NCBI GenBank assembly: GCA_033764875.1
Contig: JANRIO010000088.1
Span: 45,968-109,967 of the forward strand
Direction: 5' to 3'
DNA: 64,000 nt
Origin: AWTP1-13 sp033764875
GTDB lineage: Bacteria > Pseudomonadota > Alphaproteobacteria > Rhizobiales > Hyphomicrobiaceae
Part shown: one piece after another, positions 29,246-38,104 of the stretch
Layout: each line of letters opens with the position of its first letter
How positions within the stretch are numbered: the first letter of the stretch is position 1
Notes under the pieces: model-generated
Told to the model about the DNA's origin: nothing
The model's input: the letters and a program-made list of their open reading frames with translations, nothing else
Database searches by the model: none
Made by a program: the position numbers and the translations under genes

Positions 29246-29485
29246 CTATTTCCGGCCGTAGCCGCGCACCTCATCGTCGGTCAGGGGACGGGCCTCGTCC
29301 TCCAGCATCACCGGGATGCCGTCGCGGATCGGGTAGGCGAGGCGGGCGGCGCGGCTGACGAGCTCGGCGCGCTCGGCCACGTAGAGAAGCGAGGTCTTGG
29401 TCAGCGGGCAGACCAGGATCTCGAGAAGCTTCGGGTCGATGGCGGGGGGCTGGGCGGGGGCGGTCGCGTCGACGGCATCGGTCAT
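29246..29485 (-). CDS. Trm112 family protein
   Basis: A 79-residue protein. The family core is LLEILVCPLTKTSLLYVAER followed by AARLAYPIRDGIPVMLEDEA. Eukaryotic and gamma-proteobacterial relatives have zinc cysteines (CPxC), whereas this one has CPLTK with a single Cys, as is usual in alphaproteobacteria. Trm112 proteins activate methyltransferases. It lies 13 bases after the Lon-N gene in the same operon. The start at 29485 leaves a short Ala/Pro-rich N-terminal tail. Confidence 0.85.
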   Translation of the reverse strand: MTDAVDATAPAQPPAIDPKLLEILVCPLTKTSLLYVAERAELVSRAARLAYPIRDGIPVMLEDEARPLTDDEVRGYGRK

Positions 29486-29498
29486 GGCGTGCGTGGCC

Positions 29499-30188
29499 TC
29501 ACTGCAGGGTCGAGCCGGAGCCGCCGGAGCCGGCGGCGAGCTCCATCTCGGCAAGCGCCACGAGCATCTCGGCCCGCGACTTGAGATCGACGGCCTCGAG
29601 CAGGGCCTGCTTCTCCTCGGTGCCGTAGGGGCTGACGATCGACAGCGAGTTGACCAGGCTCTCGGTGCTCGAGCGGGAGACGGCGCCCCAGTCGACGCGC
29701 AGATTGCGTGCCTCCAGATAGGCTTTGAGCGCCTTCAGGAGGGCCTGCCGGTCGACCTCGTCCTCGCCGCGGCCGACCTCGAAGTCGGCGGCGAAGCGGG
29801 TGCAGGAAATCTCCACCGTGCGATAGGGCTTGGCGCTCTCGATCTCGCCCAGCACCTCGAAGCGCGCGATGCCCGTCAAGGTGACGAGGAGGCGGCCGTC
29901 GTCGAGCTCTTGGAAGGCGACGACGCGGCCGGCGGTGCCGACCTTGCGCAGGGTGCCGGTCTTGCCGGCAGGGGATTCCTCGCTGCCGCCGTCCGGCTGG
30001 ATGATGCCGAGCAGGCGGTTGGCGGCGATGACGTCGTCGAGCATGGCGAGGTATCGCGGCTCGAACACCTGCAGCGGCAGGGAGGCGCGGGGCAGCAGGA
30101 TGGCGCCGCGCAGGGGAAACACAGGGAGACGCTCGGGAAGCGACGCCGGACCGGGGTATCTCTCGGCAAGGGACGGCACGGCGCGCAC
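29499..30188 (-). CDS. Lon N-terminal (substrate-binding) domain protein
   Basis: A 229-residue stand-alone Lon-N/PUA-like protein without ATPase or protease domains. It starts LPVFPLRGAILLPRASLPLQ, then VFEPRYLAMLDDVIAAN, the canonical Lon-N signature. DDGRLLVTLTGIARFEV and a helical C-terminus follow. The start is GTG 30188 with GAGGGG upstream; the longer frame overlaps the thioredoxin gene. It lies 10 bases downstream of the thioredoxin gene and 13 bases upstream of trm112, an operon order common in alphaproteobacteria. A proteostasis-linked role is inferred. Confidence 0.88.
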   Translation of the reverse strand: MRAVPSLAERYPGPASLPERLPVFPLRGAILLPRASLPLQVFEPRYLAMLDDVIAANRLLGIIQPDGGSEESPAGKTGTLRKVGTAGRVVAFQELDDGRLLVTLTGIARFEVLGEIESAKPYRTVEISCTRFAADFEVGRGEDEVDRQALLKALKAYLEARNLRVDWGAVSRSSTESLVNSLSIVSPYGTEEKQALLEAVDLKSRAEMLVALAEMELAAGSGGSGSTLQ

Positions 30189-30198
30189 CCCCTCGAAG

Positions 30199-31107
30199 CT
30201 AGGAGAACAACACCGAGGACAGCTTGCGCCGACCCTCGATGGCGGCCGCATCCTTGAAACCCCAGGCGTCGAACAGCTGCACCAGCTTCTTGCGGGCGGC
30301 CTCCTCGTTCCATTTGCGGTCGCGCTTGATGGAGGCGATGAGCTCGTCGACGGCCTCGGACTTGGCGCCGGCGGCGGCAAGAGCCGTCGCATAGTCGATG
30401 CGGGCCTGGTGATCGGCCGGGTTGGCGTCGACCTTCGCCTTCAACTGCGCCAGGTCGCCGGCCTTGGGCGCATTGCGGGCCAGCTCGAGCGCGGCGCGGA
30501 CGCTGGCCACGGCGGCGTTGTCCTTCTTGTCGGGGGGCACGAGGGCGATGGTCTGCTCGGCGCGGGCGATGTCGCCGCTCTTGAGATAGCACTTGGCGAG
30601 GCCGGCGAGGGCGGCCACGTTCTGCGGCTCGTGCTGGAGCACGGCGGCATAGGTCTCGGCCGCCGTCTGCAGGTCGCCCGCCTCAAAGGCCTTGTCGGCG
30701 TGCTCGATGGCGGCGGCCAGGTCATCGGCCTCCTCCTCGCCGACGAGGCGGTCGACGAAGGCCTTCACCGTGCTCTCGGGCTGGGCGCCCATGAAGCCGT
30801 CCAGGGGGCGGCCGTCGCGGAAGGCATAGACGGTGGGCAGCGACTGGACGCGCAGCTGGGCCGCAATGGCCTGATTGGCATCGACGTCGACTTTCACCAG
30901 CCGAACCTTGCCCTTGTAGCTGCGCACCACCTTCTCGAGGATGGGGGTGAGCTGCTTGCAGGGTCCGCACCAGCCGGCCCAGAAGTCGACCAGAACCAGG
31001 GCGTCGCGCGAGGCCTCGATGACCTCCTTGGCAAAGGTGGCGGTGGTGGCGTTGCGGATGATGTCGGCGTCGCCGGCCGATGCAGATTTGCTCAATCCCA
31101 GATCCAT
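30199..31107 (-). CDS. cnoX: Thioredoxin-TPR protein of the CnoX/YbbN type
   Basis: A 302-residue protein. The N-terminal thioredoxin fold (residues about 20-125) carries an intact WCGPC active site (VLVDFWAGWCGPCKQLTPIL) and the cis-Pro block VQSLPTVYAFRDG. From about residue 135 come TPR helices (EHADKAFEAGDLQTAAETYA; LAKCYLKSGDIARAEQTI) and a C-terminal helical module. This architecture is CnoX/YbbN, a redox-linked holdase that hands substrates to chaperonin. The start at 31107 is chosen because homology starts there. It is the first gene of the operon with Lon-N and trm112. Confidence 0.88.
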   Translation of the reverse strand: MDLGLSKSASAGDADIIRNATTATFAKEVIEASRDALVLVDFWAGWCGPCKQLTPILEKVVRSYKGKVRLVKVDVDANQAIAAQLRVQSLPTVYAFRDGRPLDGFMGAQPESTVKAFVDRLVGEEEADDLAAAIEHADKAFEAGDLQTAAETYAAVLQHEPQNVAALAGLAKCYLKSGDIARAEQTIALVPPDKKDNAAVASVRAALELARNAPKAGDLAQLKAKVDANPADHQARIDYATALAAAGAKSEAVDELIASIKRDRKWNEEAARKKLVQLFDAWGFKDAAAIEGRRKLSSVLFS

Positions 31108-31278
31108 GTTCCGTCTCCAAGCCCCGCGCGAAGGCGGGCCGTCCGTGGGGGCCCGGTCGCGGGCCCGATTTGAAAAGCCGAAGCGCAGCACACAGGTAGG
31201 CGTGGCGCCAGGGTTATCAAGCGCTCGAGGGCAGTTCGGAGCGGAAGCCACGGCCACCGGCGGCCACGCGCCTTTCCG

Positions 31279-31824
31279 TCATGCGCCCGCCGGGCTCTCG
31301 GGTGCCTCGCCCTTGGGCTCGGCCGATACCTTCAAGACCAGGGGCTCGCGCCCGGTCGCCCGGATGAAGCGCAGCAGATCCTCGCGTGCGATGCTCGTCG
31401 TCGCCGTATTCTCGAGCGGGTGAAAGTTCAGCCTCTCGAAAGCCATCATAGCTTCATCGAGGATCACCGTCACGCGGCCCGCGGCGTCATTGATCAGGGC
31501 GAAGGGTGTGACGGAGCCCGCGGTGACGCCCAGCACCTCGTGCAGCAATTCCGGCTTGCCAAAGCTCCAGCGATCGACCTTGAGGCGCCTCTGCAGCGCC
31601 TTGAGGTCGACGCGGGTTTCGGCGAGCGCCACCACGAGAAACAGCCTGCCCTTTTTGTCCTGGAGAAACAGGTTCTTGCTGTGGCCTCCAGCGATCTCCT
31701 GGTGCAGCCCGGCACTCTCGGCGACCGTGAACACGGCGGCATGGTCGACCGTGGTGACGGCGATGCCGAGGGCGGCCAGACGATCGAGAAGCTGTTGACG
31801 GGTTGCGGGGAACGAATCGGGCAA
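31279..31824 (-). CDS. Prolyl-tRNA editing/deacylase protein (YbaK/ProX-type)
   Basis: A 181-residue YbaK-fold protein. It has HAAVFTVAESAGLHQEIAGG, then HSKNLFLQDKKGRLFLVVAL with the conserved Lys, then GVTAGSVTPFALINDAAG, matching the PrdX/ProX group. It hydrolyses Ala-tRNA(Pro) mischarged by prolyl-tRNA synthetase. The length is typical. The gene is on the minus strand upstream of cnoX with a 171-base gap, so probably in its own transcript. Confidence 0.9.
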   Translation of the reverse strand: MPDSFPATRQQLLDRLAALGIAVTTVDHAAVFTVAESAGLHQEIAGGHSKNLFLQDKKGRLFLVVALAETRVDLKALQRRLKVDRWSFGKPELLHEVLGVTAGSVTPFALINDAAGRVTVILDEAMMAFERLNFHPLENTATTSIAREDLLRFIRATGREPLVLKVSAEPKGEAPESPAGA

Positions 31825-32052
31825 ACGGGGTCTCCCTCGGTCAGATCCGGACCTCCCACGCGCCTTGGGCGCTGCGGGCGACGGGCTGCCAACCGGCTCT
31901 GGCGCCCCTTCAAGCAGAATTCCTCGCCGCGCGCTACGCGACCTCGCTGCACGGGGCCAAAATGGCCTCCGGAGGCGGAAAAGGGCCCCCGCGATCGGCG
32001 CTTGCCAACGTCACGCCTTTGCTGCATAAGACCGGCCTCTGCCGGTATGGAC
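31825..32052. other. Intergenic region upstream of tRNA-Gly
   Basis: A 228-base gap between the leftward deacylase and the rightward tRNA, expected to contain both promoters. No ORF or additional RNA was found. Confidence 0.4.
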
Positions 32053-32127
<75 letters not shown>

Positions 32128-32205
32128 ATCTCCGCCTTCCTCGCAAACGGGACTTACGGGACCTCGGATCCGCGCCGGACGCCGCCTGCTCAATGGCCGT
32201 GCGGG

Positions 32206-32721
32206 TCAGCGCAGGCGCATGCGCGCGTAGGTCCAGGCGACCATCCCGATGAAGCCCGCCAATCCGAGGGCAGCCGCGATCCGCACGGCGTCATCCATCT
32301 CGGACCAATCCTGCAGGCGCCCCTTGTGGTGCGACCAGACGACGAGGGCCGTCATCGCCGCGTACAGAACGAGGGCGTTGGTGGACTGGCGGCGGCCGCC
32401 GGAGGCCGCATCGCCGGGCGCGTCGACGAAGCGGGGCGCAAGCCAGAACAGGTAGGCGGCCTGCAGCGCCGATCCCAGCAGGAAGAGGGGAACGGCAGAC
32501 CGGGCGAGGCAGGCGAGGCAAAGGCCGCTTGCGAAGGTCACCAGCGCCAGAATCAGCCCGTAGCGCTCCTTCCTGCGCTCGCGCGGATCGGGGGGCTCGA
32601 GCGCGATGGCGGCGATCGCCTGGTCGATGAGGCGCGCGGTCATGATGGAGCGCGCAAGCACGATGCCGGCGAAGATGTAGAATGCGCCGGCGAGGCGCAG
32701 AAAAATGTCCAGGATCTGCAT
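32206..32721 (-). CDS. Hypothetical membrane protein, about four TM helices
   Basis: A 171-residue integral membrane protein with hydrophobic segments near residues 8-25 (LRLAGAFYIFAGIVLARS), 55-75 (LILALVTFASGLCLACLA), 115-130 (NALVLYAAMTALVVW) and 150-166 (GLAGFIGMVAW). No family is recognised. It lies 79 bases upstream of (left of) the nuclease gene stop on the same strand and could share its transcript. The start at 32721 gives MQILDIFLRLAG. Confidence 0.7.
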   Translation of the reverse strand: MQILDIFLRLAGAFYIFAGIVLARSIMTARLIDQAIAAIALEPPDPRERRKERYGLILALVTFASGLCLACLARSAVPLFLLGSALQAAYLFWLAPRFVDAPGDAASGGRRQSTNALVLYAAMTALVVWSHHKGRLQDWSEMDDAVRIAAALGLAGFIGMVAWTYARMRLR

Positions 32722-32800
32722 GGGGCGGTCTCAACAGGCGGGTGGGCATCGGTACACGAGCTCGCAGCATCCCGCCAAGCGCGATCGGCCGTGCCGGCGC

Positions 32801-33619
32801 TCAGTGCGCCTCGACGGGGCGCCAGCCGGCAGCCAGCGCCTCGGCCTCCGTGCAGAACCAGCGCTTGCCCTTGTCGAGATCCATCTGGATGCGGCCGTAC
32901 CAGGGGCTCCAGGGCATGTGGTAGATGCGGCCGTTGCGGGTGACGTTGCCCTTGATGGCGCAGCCCGAGGGTGCCTTGTCCTCGACCGCGGTCCAGCGCT
33001 TGGCCCGATAGTCCCACGCCGTCTCGGTGTCGGCCTGCCAGATGCCGAGGCGCTCGCCGCGGGCGGCCTTCTCCTCGGAGACATAGGCGGTGCTGTAGCG
33101 CACGAAGGCCCAGGCAAGGCCCTGGCGCACCATGGCCGCATTGATGTCGCGGCCGTCGGCGAAGCAGACGCCCAGCAACCGGCCGTACTTGTCGGTGCCG
33201 CGGGGGCGGCATTCGATGCGCTTGCTCTCGGTCAAGCGGACCAGAGCCGTCGTCGCCGCGGCGCCGCAGGCCCAGCTTCCCACCAGAGCGCTTTCCGATC
33301 CTTCGGAATCGGATGCGCGCTCTATGCGTTTGATAGTGCGAGCATCTTCACGCGACACGCGCCTGCGCGCGGTCGCGATCTGCTCTAGCTTGCGGGCGCA
33401 GCGCTGGCCGGTCTCGGGGGCGTCGATGCCTTCGAGCCGCACCCGGGTGCCGTCAATCTCAAGGGTGTCGCCATCGATGACCCGGGCGTTGCCGGCGACG
33501 GGCCGGCCCTCCGGCCCGGGCGGGGCCGCGCCCCATACCAGAGAGGCCTGGACGACACCCGCAGCCAGCGCACACGCCACCAGCTGTCGAGTTGCACACG
33601 CCAACATTAACTCGCGCAT
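32801..33619 (-). CDS. Secreted thermonuclease (SNase-like) carrying an in-frame palindromic insertion
   Basis: A 272-residue protein with a signal peptide (residues 1-30) and an SNase fold: VIDGDTLEIDGTRVRLEGID, APETGQRC, and GTDKYGRLLGVCFADGRDIN. The catalytic Arg, Asp, Glu and second Arg are present. Between APETGQRC (to residue 74) and WACGAAATTALVRL (from 116), relatives have a short loop; here about 40 residues intervene, of which about 79-112 come from a 106-base palindromic element (33283-33388). The C-terminal part (from about 215) has an extra domain with Trp/Cys-rich motifs (MPWSPWYGRIQMDLDKGKRW). Whether the enzyme stays active with the enlarged loop is unknown. Confidence 0.88.
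   Translation of the reverse strand: MRELMLACATRQLVACALAAGVVQASLVWGAAPPGPEGRPVAGNARVIDGDTLEIDGTRVRLEGIDAPETGQRCARKLEQIATARRRVSREDARTIKRIERASDSEGSESALVGSWACGAAATTALVRLTESKRIECRPRGTDKYGRLLGVCFADGRDINAAMVRQGLAWAFVRYSTAYVSEEKAARGERLGIWQADTETAWDYRAKRWTAVEDKAPSGCAIKGNVTRNGRIYHMPWSPWYGRIQMDLDKGKRWFCTEAEALAAGWRPVEAH
33283..33388. repeat. MITE/RPE-like palindromic element inside the nuclease gene
   Basis: The segment is bounded by imperfect terminal inverted repeats CCAGAGC (33283-33289) and GCTCTAG (33382-33388). It contains a strong inner palindrome at 33285-33323: AGAGCGC...TCCGAT-CCTTCGGA-ATCGGA...GCGCTCT. It resembles the short interspersed elements with CTCTAG ends that are abundant in Rhizobiales intergenic DNA. 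It leaves the nuclease reading frame open. Confidence 0.65.
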
Positions 33620-33827
33620 AGGTAGAAATGTGCGCGATTCGCATGGCTGGATGGGGGCAAGACGGCGTCACCCCGTGGCCGAACGGGGGCATGCTCAAGG
33701 CCACAGGACGGGTTGGATATTCAACTTTTTGCTCTGTCCGGCAGCATACACGCTTGACGCAAAACGGTTGAAGGCGTTCATTTGACAGAGGCGATGACTG
33801 GCACCGACGCGCCGATAGGGGGGGCGG

Positions 33828-34181
33828 ATGAGCGAGTCAATCTTCAAACTTGTAGTGGAAAGGGCGCGCACGCGCATTGCGCTTCGCGCCCAATGGACGC
33901 GGTTCGCGACGGCCCGGACGCACAACAACCGGATCTGCGATCCGCTCGACCCTGCCGCCACCCGGTTCTGCGCCTACGGGGCGATGGTGCGGGCGGGCTA
34001 CGAGCTCACTGGCTGCCGCACCACGGCGGTGCTCGTGGCGCAGCGGGCGGCGCGGCGCCTGACAGGGGCGGCCACCGATCTCGAGGCGGTGGCGGACCTG
34101 CATGTCCTCAATGACGGGCCGCCCACCGCGGCACGCCAGCGGCTGATCGACCTCATCGACGCGGCGCTGGCGGACGGCTGA
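33828..34181 (+). CDS. DUF6197-like hypothetical protein
   Basis: A 117-residue cytoplasmic protein. The block CDPLDPAATRFCAYGAMVRA resembles the conserved motif of the DUF6197 family (RWTxGAxA...DPxxxRxCAxGAL). The remainder is helical. A purine-rich GGGGGGGCGG immediately precedes the ATG at 33828. The gene is divergent from the nuclease gene (208 bases between starts). Function is unknown; the family match is by eye and moderate. Confidence 0.65.
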   Translation: MSESIFKLVVERARTRIALRAQWTRFATARTHNNRICDPLDPAATRFCAYGAMVRAGYELTGCRTTAVLVAQRAARRLTGAATDLEAVADLHVLNDGPPTAARQRLIDLIDAALADG

Positions 34182-34357
34182 CCCGATCTGCCGCAGGATC
34201 CGGGCTCATGCGCGGCGGCGTCACTGGCGCTCCGGCAGCGGCGCGCTTACGTTAAGCGTATTGAGCCTGTGACCGAGACCGTTGGCGCGCGAGCGGCCCG
34301 ACCGGTCTGCCATCGGCGTTCCTTGCCTCGCGCAGACAACAACACAACGAGCACCCC

Positions 34358-35395
34358 ATGACGGTTTCGAGCTCCCTTCGCAACGAGGCACGCACCCATG
34401 ACGCCCTGGCCGCGGCCGAGGCCTGGCTCGCCGAGCACGGCAAGGTCGCCGTTGCCACCGTGGTCGGCACCTGGGGCTCTGCCCCCGTCCCCGTGGGCGG
34501 ACAAATGGTGGTGGCCCCCGACGGCCGCTTCGAGGGCTCGGTGTCGGGCGGATGCGTCGAGGGCGAGATCATCTCGGAGGCCGAGGACGTGCTGCAGGGC
34601 GGCGCCCCCAAGACCATGACGTACGGCGTCGCCGACGAGACCGCGTGGCGGGTCGGCCTGCCGTGCGGAGGCCAGATCAAGGTGTTCCTGGAGCGCCTCG
34701 AAGGGGCTGCCGGCAAGGATTTCGTCGCCAAGGCCATCGAGGCGCGCTCGCGCCGCCAGGGGCTCGTCGCGCGCACGCGCCTGGCCGACGGCAGCCGGCA
34801 GCTGTTCACGCGCGAGGAGGCGCCTGCCGATGCCGACATCGCGCGCCGTTTCGACAGCGGCGAGAGCTCGCTGGTGGAGGGCCCCGAGGGGGAGACGTTC
34901 GTGCACGCGCTGGTGCCGCCGGCGCGCGTCATCATCGTCGGGGCGACGCACATCGGCCAGGTGCTCGCCCACCTCGTCAAGCTTGCAGGCTACGAGGTGA
35001 TCGTGCTCGACCCGCGCACGGCGTTCGCGGCCGAGGCGCGCTTTCCCGGCATCCGTCTCGACACCGACTGGCCGCAGGACGCGATCCCGCGCATCGGCCT
35101 TGATCCGTATACGGCCGTCGTGGCGCTGGCGCATGTCGCGCACATCGACGACGAGGCGCTCAAGCTCGCCATGCGGTCGAGCTGCTTCTACGTCGGGGCG
35201 CTCGGCTCGCGGCGCAACCACGCCAAGCGCACCGAGCGGCTGGCGGGGGCCGGATTCAAGCCGGAGGAGATCGGCCGCGTGCACTGCCCCATCGGACTCA
35301 ACATCGGAGCGCAGAGCCCGCAGGAGATCGCCATCTCGATCATGGCCGAGGTGGTGCTCGCCTTGCGCGGGCCCAAGGAGTACAAGGCCGCTTGA
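34358..35395 (+). CDS. XdhC/CoxI-family molybdoenzyme maturation protein
   Basis: A 345-residue protein with both halves of the family. The N-terminal XdhC/CoxI domain carries VVGTWGSAPVPVGGQMVV and GSVSGGCVEGEIISEAED. The C-terminal Rossmann domain carries VIIVGATHIGQVLAHLVKLA and YVGALGSRRNHAKRTERL. XdhC proteins bind molybdenum cofactor and insert it, sulfurated, into xanthine dehydrogenase-type enzymes. No such hydroxylase lies in the window. The gene ends 58 bases before the thiolase on the same strand, so they may share a transcript. Confidence 0.9.
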   Translation: MTVSSSLRNEARTHDALAAAEAWLAEHGKVAVATVVGTWGSAPVPVGGQMVVAPDGRFEGSVSGGCVEGEIISEAEDVLQGGAPKTMTYGVADETAWRVGLPCGGQIKVFLERLEGAAGKDFVAKAIEARSRRQGLVARTRLADGSRQLFTREEAPADADIARRFDSGESSLVEGPEGETFVHALVPPARVIIVGATHIGQVLAHLVKLAGYEVIVLDPRTAFAAEARFPGIRLDTDWPQDAIPRIGLDPYTAVVALAHVAHIDDEALKLAMRSSCFYVGALGSRRNHAKRTERLAGAGFKPEEIGRVHCPIGLNIGAQSPQEIAISIMAEVVLALRGPKEYKAA

Positions 35396-35453
35396 CAGGC
35401 TGACGCCGCATCTGCTCGACAACGAAAATCGAAACAAACGGGAGTGAGCGCAC

Positions 35454-36653
35454 ATGCTCGAAGCCTACGTCTATGACGGACTGCGCACGCCGTTCGGCCG
35501 CAACGCGGGAGGGCTGTCGCGGGTCCGCCCGGACGATCTGCTCGCTGGCGTGGTGAAGGAGGTGGTGGCGCGGTCGGGCTTCTCTCCGGAAAGCATCGAC
35601 GACGTGAACATCGGCTGCGCCAGCCAGGCGGGCGAGGACAGCCGCAACGTGGCGCGGCACGCGCTGCTGCTCGCCGGGCTTCCCGTCGAGGTGCCGGGCT
35701 CGGTCGTCAACCGGCTGTGCGGGTCGGGCCTCAACGCGCTGGTCTCGGCGGCGCACGCCATCACCTGCGGCGAGGCGGACGTGTGCATCGCCGGCGGCGT
35801 CGAGAGCATGACGCGGGCGCCGTTCGTCGTCGGCAAGGCGGACCAGGCCTTCACGAAGGCCTTCACCGTGTTCGACAGCTCGCTCGGCGCGCGCTTCCCG
35901 AACCCCAAGATCGAGAGCGTGTTCGGCGCTGACACGATGCCGGAGACGGCCGACAATCTCGCCCGCGATTTCCAGCTCTCGCGGGAGGAGTGCGACGTGT
36001 TCGCACTGGGCTCGCAGCAGAAGTACCTCAAGGCGCACAAGGACGGCTTCTTCAAGAGCGAGATCAAGCCGGTCGCCATTGCGAGCAAGGGCAAGCCCGA
36101 CACCATCGTCGCCGAGGACGAGCATCCCAGGCCCGAGACGACGCTCGAGACGCTGATGAAGCTCAAGGCGCTGTATCCGCAGGGCGTGACCACGGCCGGC
36201 AACGCGTCCGGCATCAACGACGGGGCCGGGGCGCTGCTGGTGGCAAGCCGCGATGCCGGCGACAAGGCCGGCGTGAAGCCGATGGCGCGGGTTCTGGCAA
36301 GCGCGGTCGCCGGCGTGGCGCCGCGCATCATGGGCTTCGGACCGGTGCCGGCCTCGCAGAAGGCACTCGAGCGCGCGGGCCTCGATCTCAAGGACATGGA
36401 CGTGATCGAGATCAACGAGGCATTCGCGGCGCAGGTGCTGGCCTGCCTGAAAGGCCTCGGCCTGCCCGCCAACGACGCGCGGGTCAACCCCAACGGCGGG
36501 GCGATCGCGCTCGGGCATCCGCTGGGGGCCTCGGGCGCGCGGCTGGCGCTCACCGCCATCCGGCAGCTGCACCGCACGGGCGGGCGCTACGCGCTCGTGA
36601 CCATGTGCATCGGCGTCGGCCAAGGCATCGCCGTCGTCCTCGAGCGCGTGTAG
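35454..36653 (+). CDS. Thiolase (acetyl-CoA C-acyltransferase, 3-oxoadipyl-CoA type)
   Basis: A 399-residue thiolase. The nucleophilic Cys is in VVNRLCGSGLNALVSAAHAI (about residue 90). The His is in NPNGGAIALGHPLGASGAR and the second Cys in LVTMCIGVGQGIAVVLERV. The C-terminal NEAFAAQVLACLKGLGL block is also standard. Length and the insertion pattern fit PcaF/PhaD-like thiolases that cleave 3-oxoadipyl-CoA, but fatty-acid thiolases are close. GGAGTGAG lies upstream of the ATG at 35454. It is co-directional with XdhC and the MFS transporter. Confidence 0.92.
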   Translation: MLEAYVYDGLRTPFGRNAGGLSRVRPDDLLAGVVKEVVARSGFSPESIDDVNIGCASQAGEDSRNVARHALLLAGLPVEVPGSVVNRLCGSGLNALVSAAHAITCGEADVCIAGGVESMTRAPFVVGKADQAFTKAFTVFDSSLGARFPNPKIESVFGADTMPETADNLARDFQLSREECDVFALGSQQKYLKAHKDGFFKSEIKPVAIASKGKPDTIVAEDEHPRPETTLETLMKLKALYPQGVTTAGNASGINDGAGALLVASRDAGDKAGVKPMARVLASAVAGVAPRIMGFGPVPASQKALERAGLDLKDMDVIEINEAFAAQVLACLKGLGLPANDARVNPNGGAIALGHPLGASGARLALTAIRQLHRTGGRYALVTMCIGVGQGIAVVLERV

Positions 36654-36705
36654 ATCCCGTCCGCGCCGACAGGCGGCGCGCACCGCGCCGGCCCACGATG
36701 CGATC

Positions 36706-36723
36706 GCCGGCCCTCGGGCCGGC
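36706..36723 (+). terminator. GC hairpin after the thiolase gene
   Basis: GCCGGCCC-TC-GGGCCGGC is a perfect 8-bp stem about 50 bases after the thiolase stop. It lacks a T-tract, so it is at best a weak or Rho-assisted terminator. Confidence 0.3.
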
Positions 36724-36756
36724 CCGCCTTCTCCTCGCGCCGACGACGTGACCCCG

Positions 36757-37989
36757 ATGCCGCAGACACGCATCTTCTACGGCTGGTACGTCGTCGCGGC
36801 GGTGCTGGTGATCACGACGGCGGCCTCGGGCTTCTCGTTCTATGCCCTGCCGATCCTGCTCGCGGCATTCACCGGCGAGCAGGGCTTCTCGGTGAGCCTC
36901 GCCAGCGCCGCGACCGCCACCTTCTTCGTCGCGAGCGGCGTCGGCGGCATGATCGCGGGCAGGCTCGCCGAGCGCATCGACGTGCGCCTGGTGGTGGCGG
37001 GCGCGGCGACGATCGGGGCGATGACGCTCGCCATGGTCGGCCACATCACCTGGCTGCCGCAGCTGTTCCTGTTCCACTTCGTGTTCGGGCTGTGCCACGG
37101 CTCGGCGAGCCTGGTGCCGTTGATGACGGTCGTGGCGCGCTGGTTCGAGGCAAGGCGCTCGCTGGCGTTCTCGATCGGCTCGACGGGGCTGTCGCTGGGC
37201 GGGGTCGTGATCACGCCGTTCGTGGCCCACTTCGTGCGCGAGGCGGGGCTCGCGGCGGCGGCGCCGTGGCTGGGACTGGGTCTGTTCCTCGGCGTCGTGC
37301 CGGCGGCCGTGCTGATCCTGCGGCCGTCGCCGCAAAGCCTGGGCCTCGAGCCCGACGGCGGCTTCAAGGCCGAGGGCCAGCGCAAGGCCCCGCCGCGGCC
37401 TGTCGTGCCGTTCGCGCAGGCCGTGCGCTCGCGCATCTTCTACGCGGTGTCGGCGGCCTATTTCCTGCAGCTGGGGGCGCAGGTCGGCGGCATCTCGCAC
37501 ATCTACAGGCTCGGCAGCACGCGCGCCGGCTTCGAGGCGGCGGCGATGGCGGTGTCGGCGATGGCGGCGTGCAGCACGCTCGGGCGGCTCGCCGGCGGCT
37601 GGGCGCTGATGAAGGTGCCCTCGAGCGCGTTCGCGATGAGCATGATGGCGGGACAGGTGGCCGCCTTGATGCTGCTCGCGGTCGCCGACAGCACGGCCAC
37701 GATCGTGGCCAGCGCCGTGCTGTTCGGCCTCACCATGGGCAACTCGCTGATGATGCATCCCCTGCTGCTGGCCGAGCGCTTCGGCACGCGGGACTACGGC
37801 CGCATCTACGGGCTGAGCCAGATGATGGTGGTGCTCGGCATGGCCGCCGGGCCGGCGCTGGTCGGCGTGCTGCACGACTTCGCCGGCGGCTACCGCAGCG
37901 CCTTCCTGGCGATCGCCGGGGTGACGGGGCTGTCGCTGGTGGTGCTGGCGTGGGGCATACGCGAGCCGGGCGTGGCCGACAGAGCGTGA
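36757..37989 (+). CDS. MFS transporter (OFA/monocarboxylate-like)
   Basis: A 410-residue major-facilitator protein with about 12 hydrophobic segments. The N-terminus IFYGWYVVAAVLVITTAASG is typical of OFA and monocarboxylate porters, and the cytoplasmic loops RLAERIDVRL and RWFEARRSLAF are typical MFS loops. It probably moves an organic anion across the inner membrane. ATG 36757 is preferred to the GTG at 36748 on homology; the ribosome-binding site is weak. It follows the thiolase gene after 103 bases and is convergent with the LysR gene. Confidence 0.85.
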   Translation: MPQTRIFYGWYVVAAVLVITTAASGFSFYALPILLAAFTGEQGFSVSLASAATATFFVASGVGGMIAGRLAERIDVRLVVAGAATIGAMTLAMVGHITWLPQLFLFHFVFGLCHGSASLVPLMTVVARWFEARRSLAFSIGSTGLSLGGVVITPFVAHFVREAGLAAAAPWLGLGLFLGVVPAAVLILRPSPQSLGLEPDGGFKAEGQRKAPPRPVVPFAQAVRSRIFYAVSAAYFLQLGAQVGGISHIYRLGSTRAGFEAAAMAVSAMAACSTLGRLAGGWALMKVPSSAFAMSMMAGQVAALMLLAVADSTATIVASAVLFGLTMGNSLMMHPLLLAERFGTRDYGRIYGLSQMMVVLGMAAGPALVGVLHDFAGGYRSAFLAIAGVTGLSLVVLAWGIREPGVADRA

Positions 37990-38104
37990 ATGGACTGGCT
38001 GCTGGAAGGGAAGGATCGTGAAGGTTGCGGATCGCACCAGGTATGCGAGGCGGCCCAGCGCTTCCCCAGCCGTCCTCGCGCATGCCCAGCTGCCGTGCCG
38101 GTTC

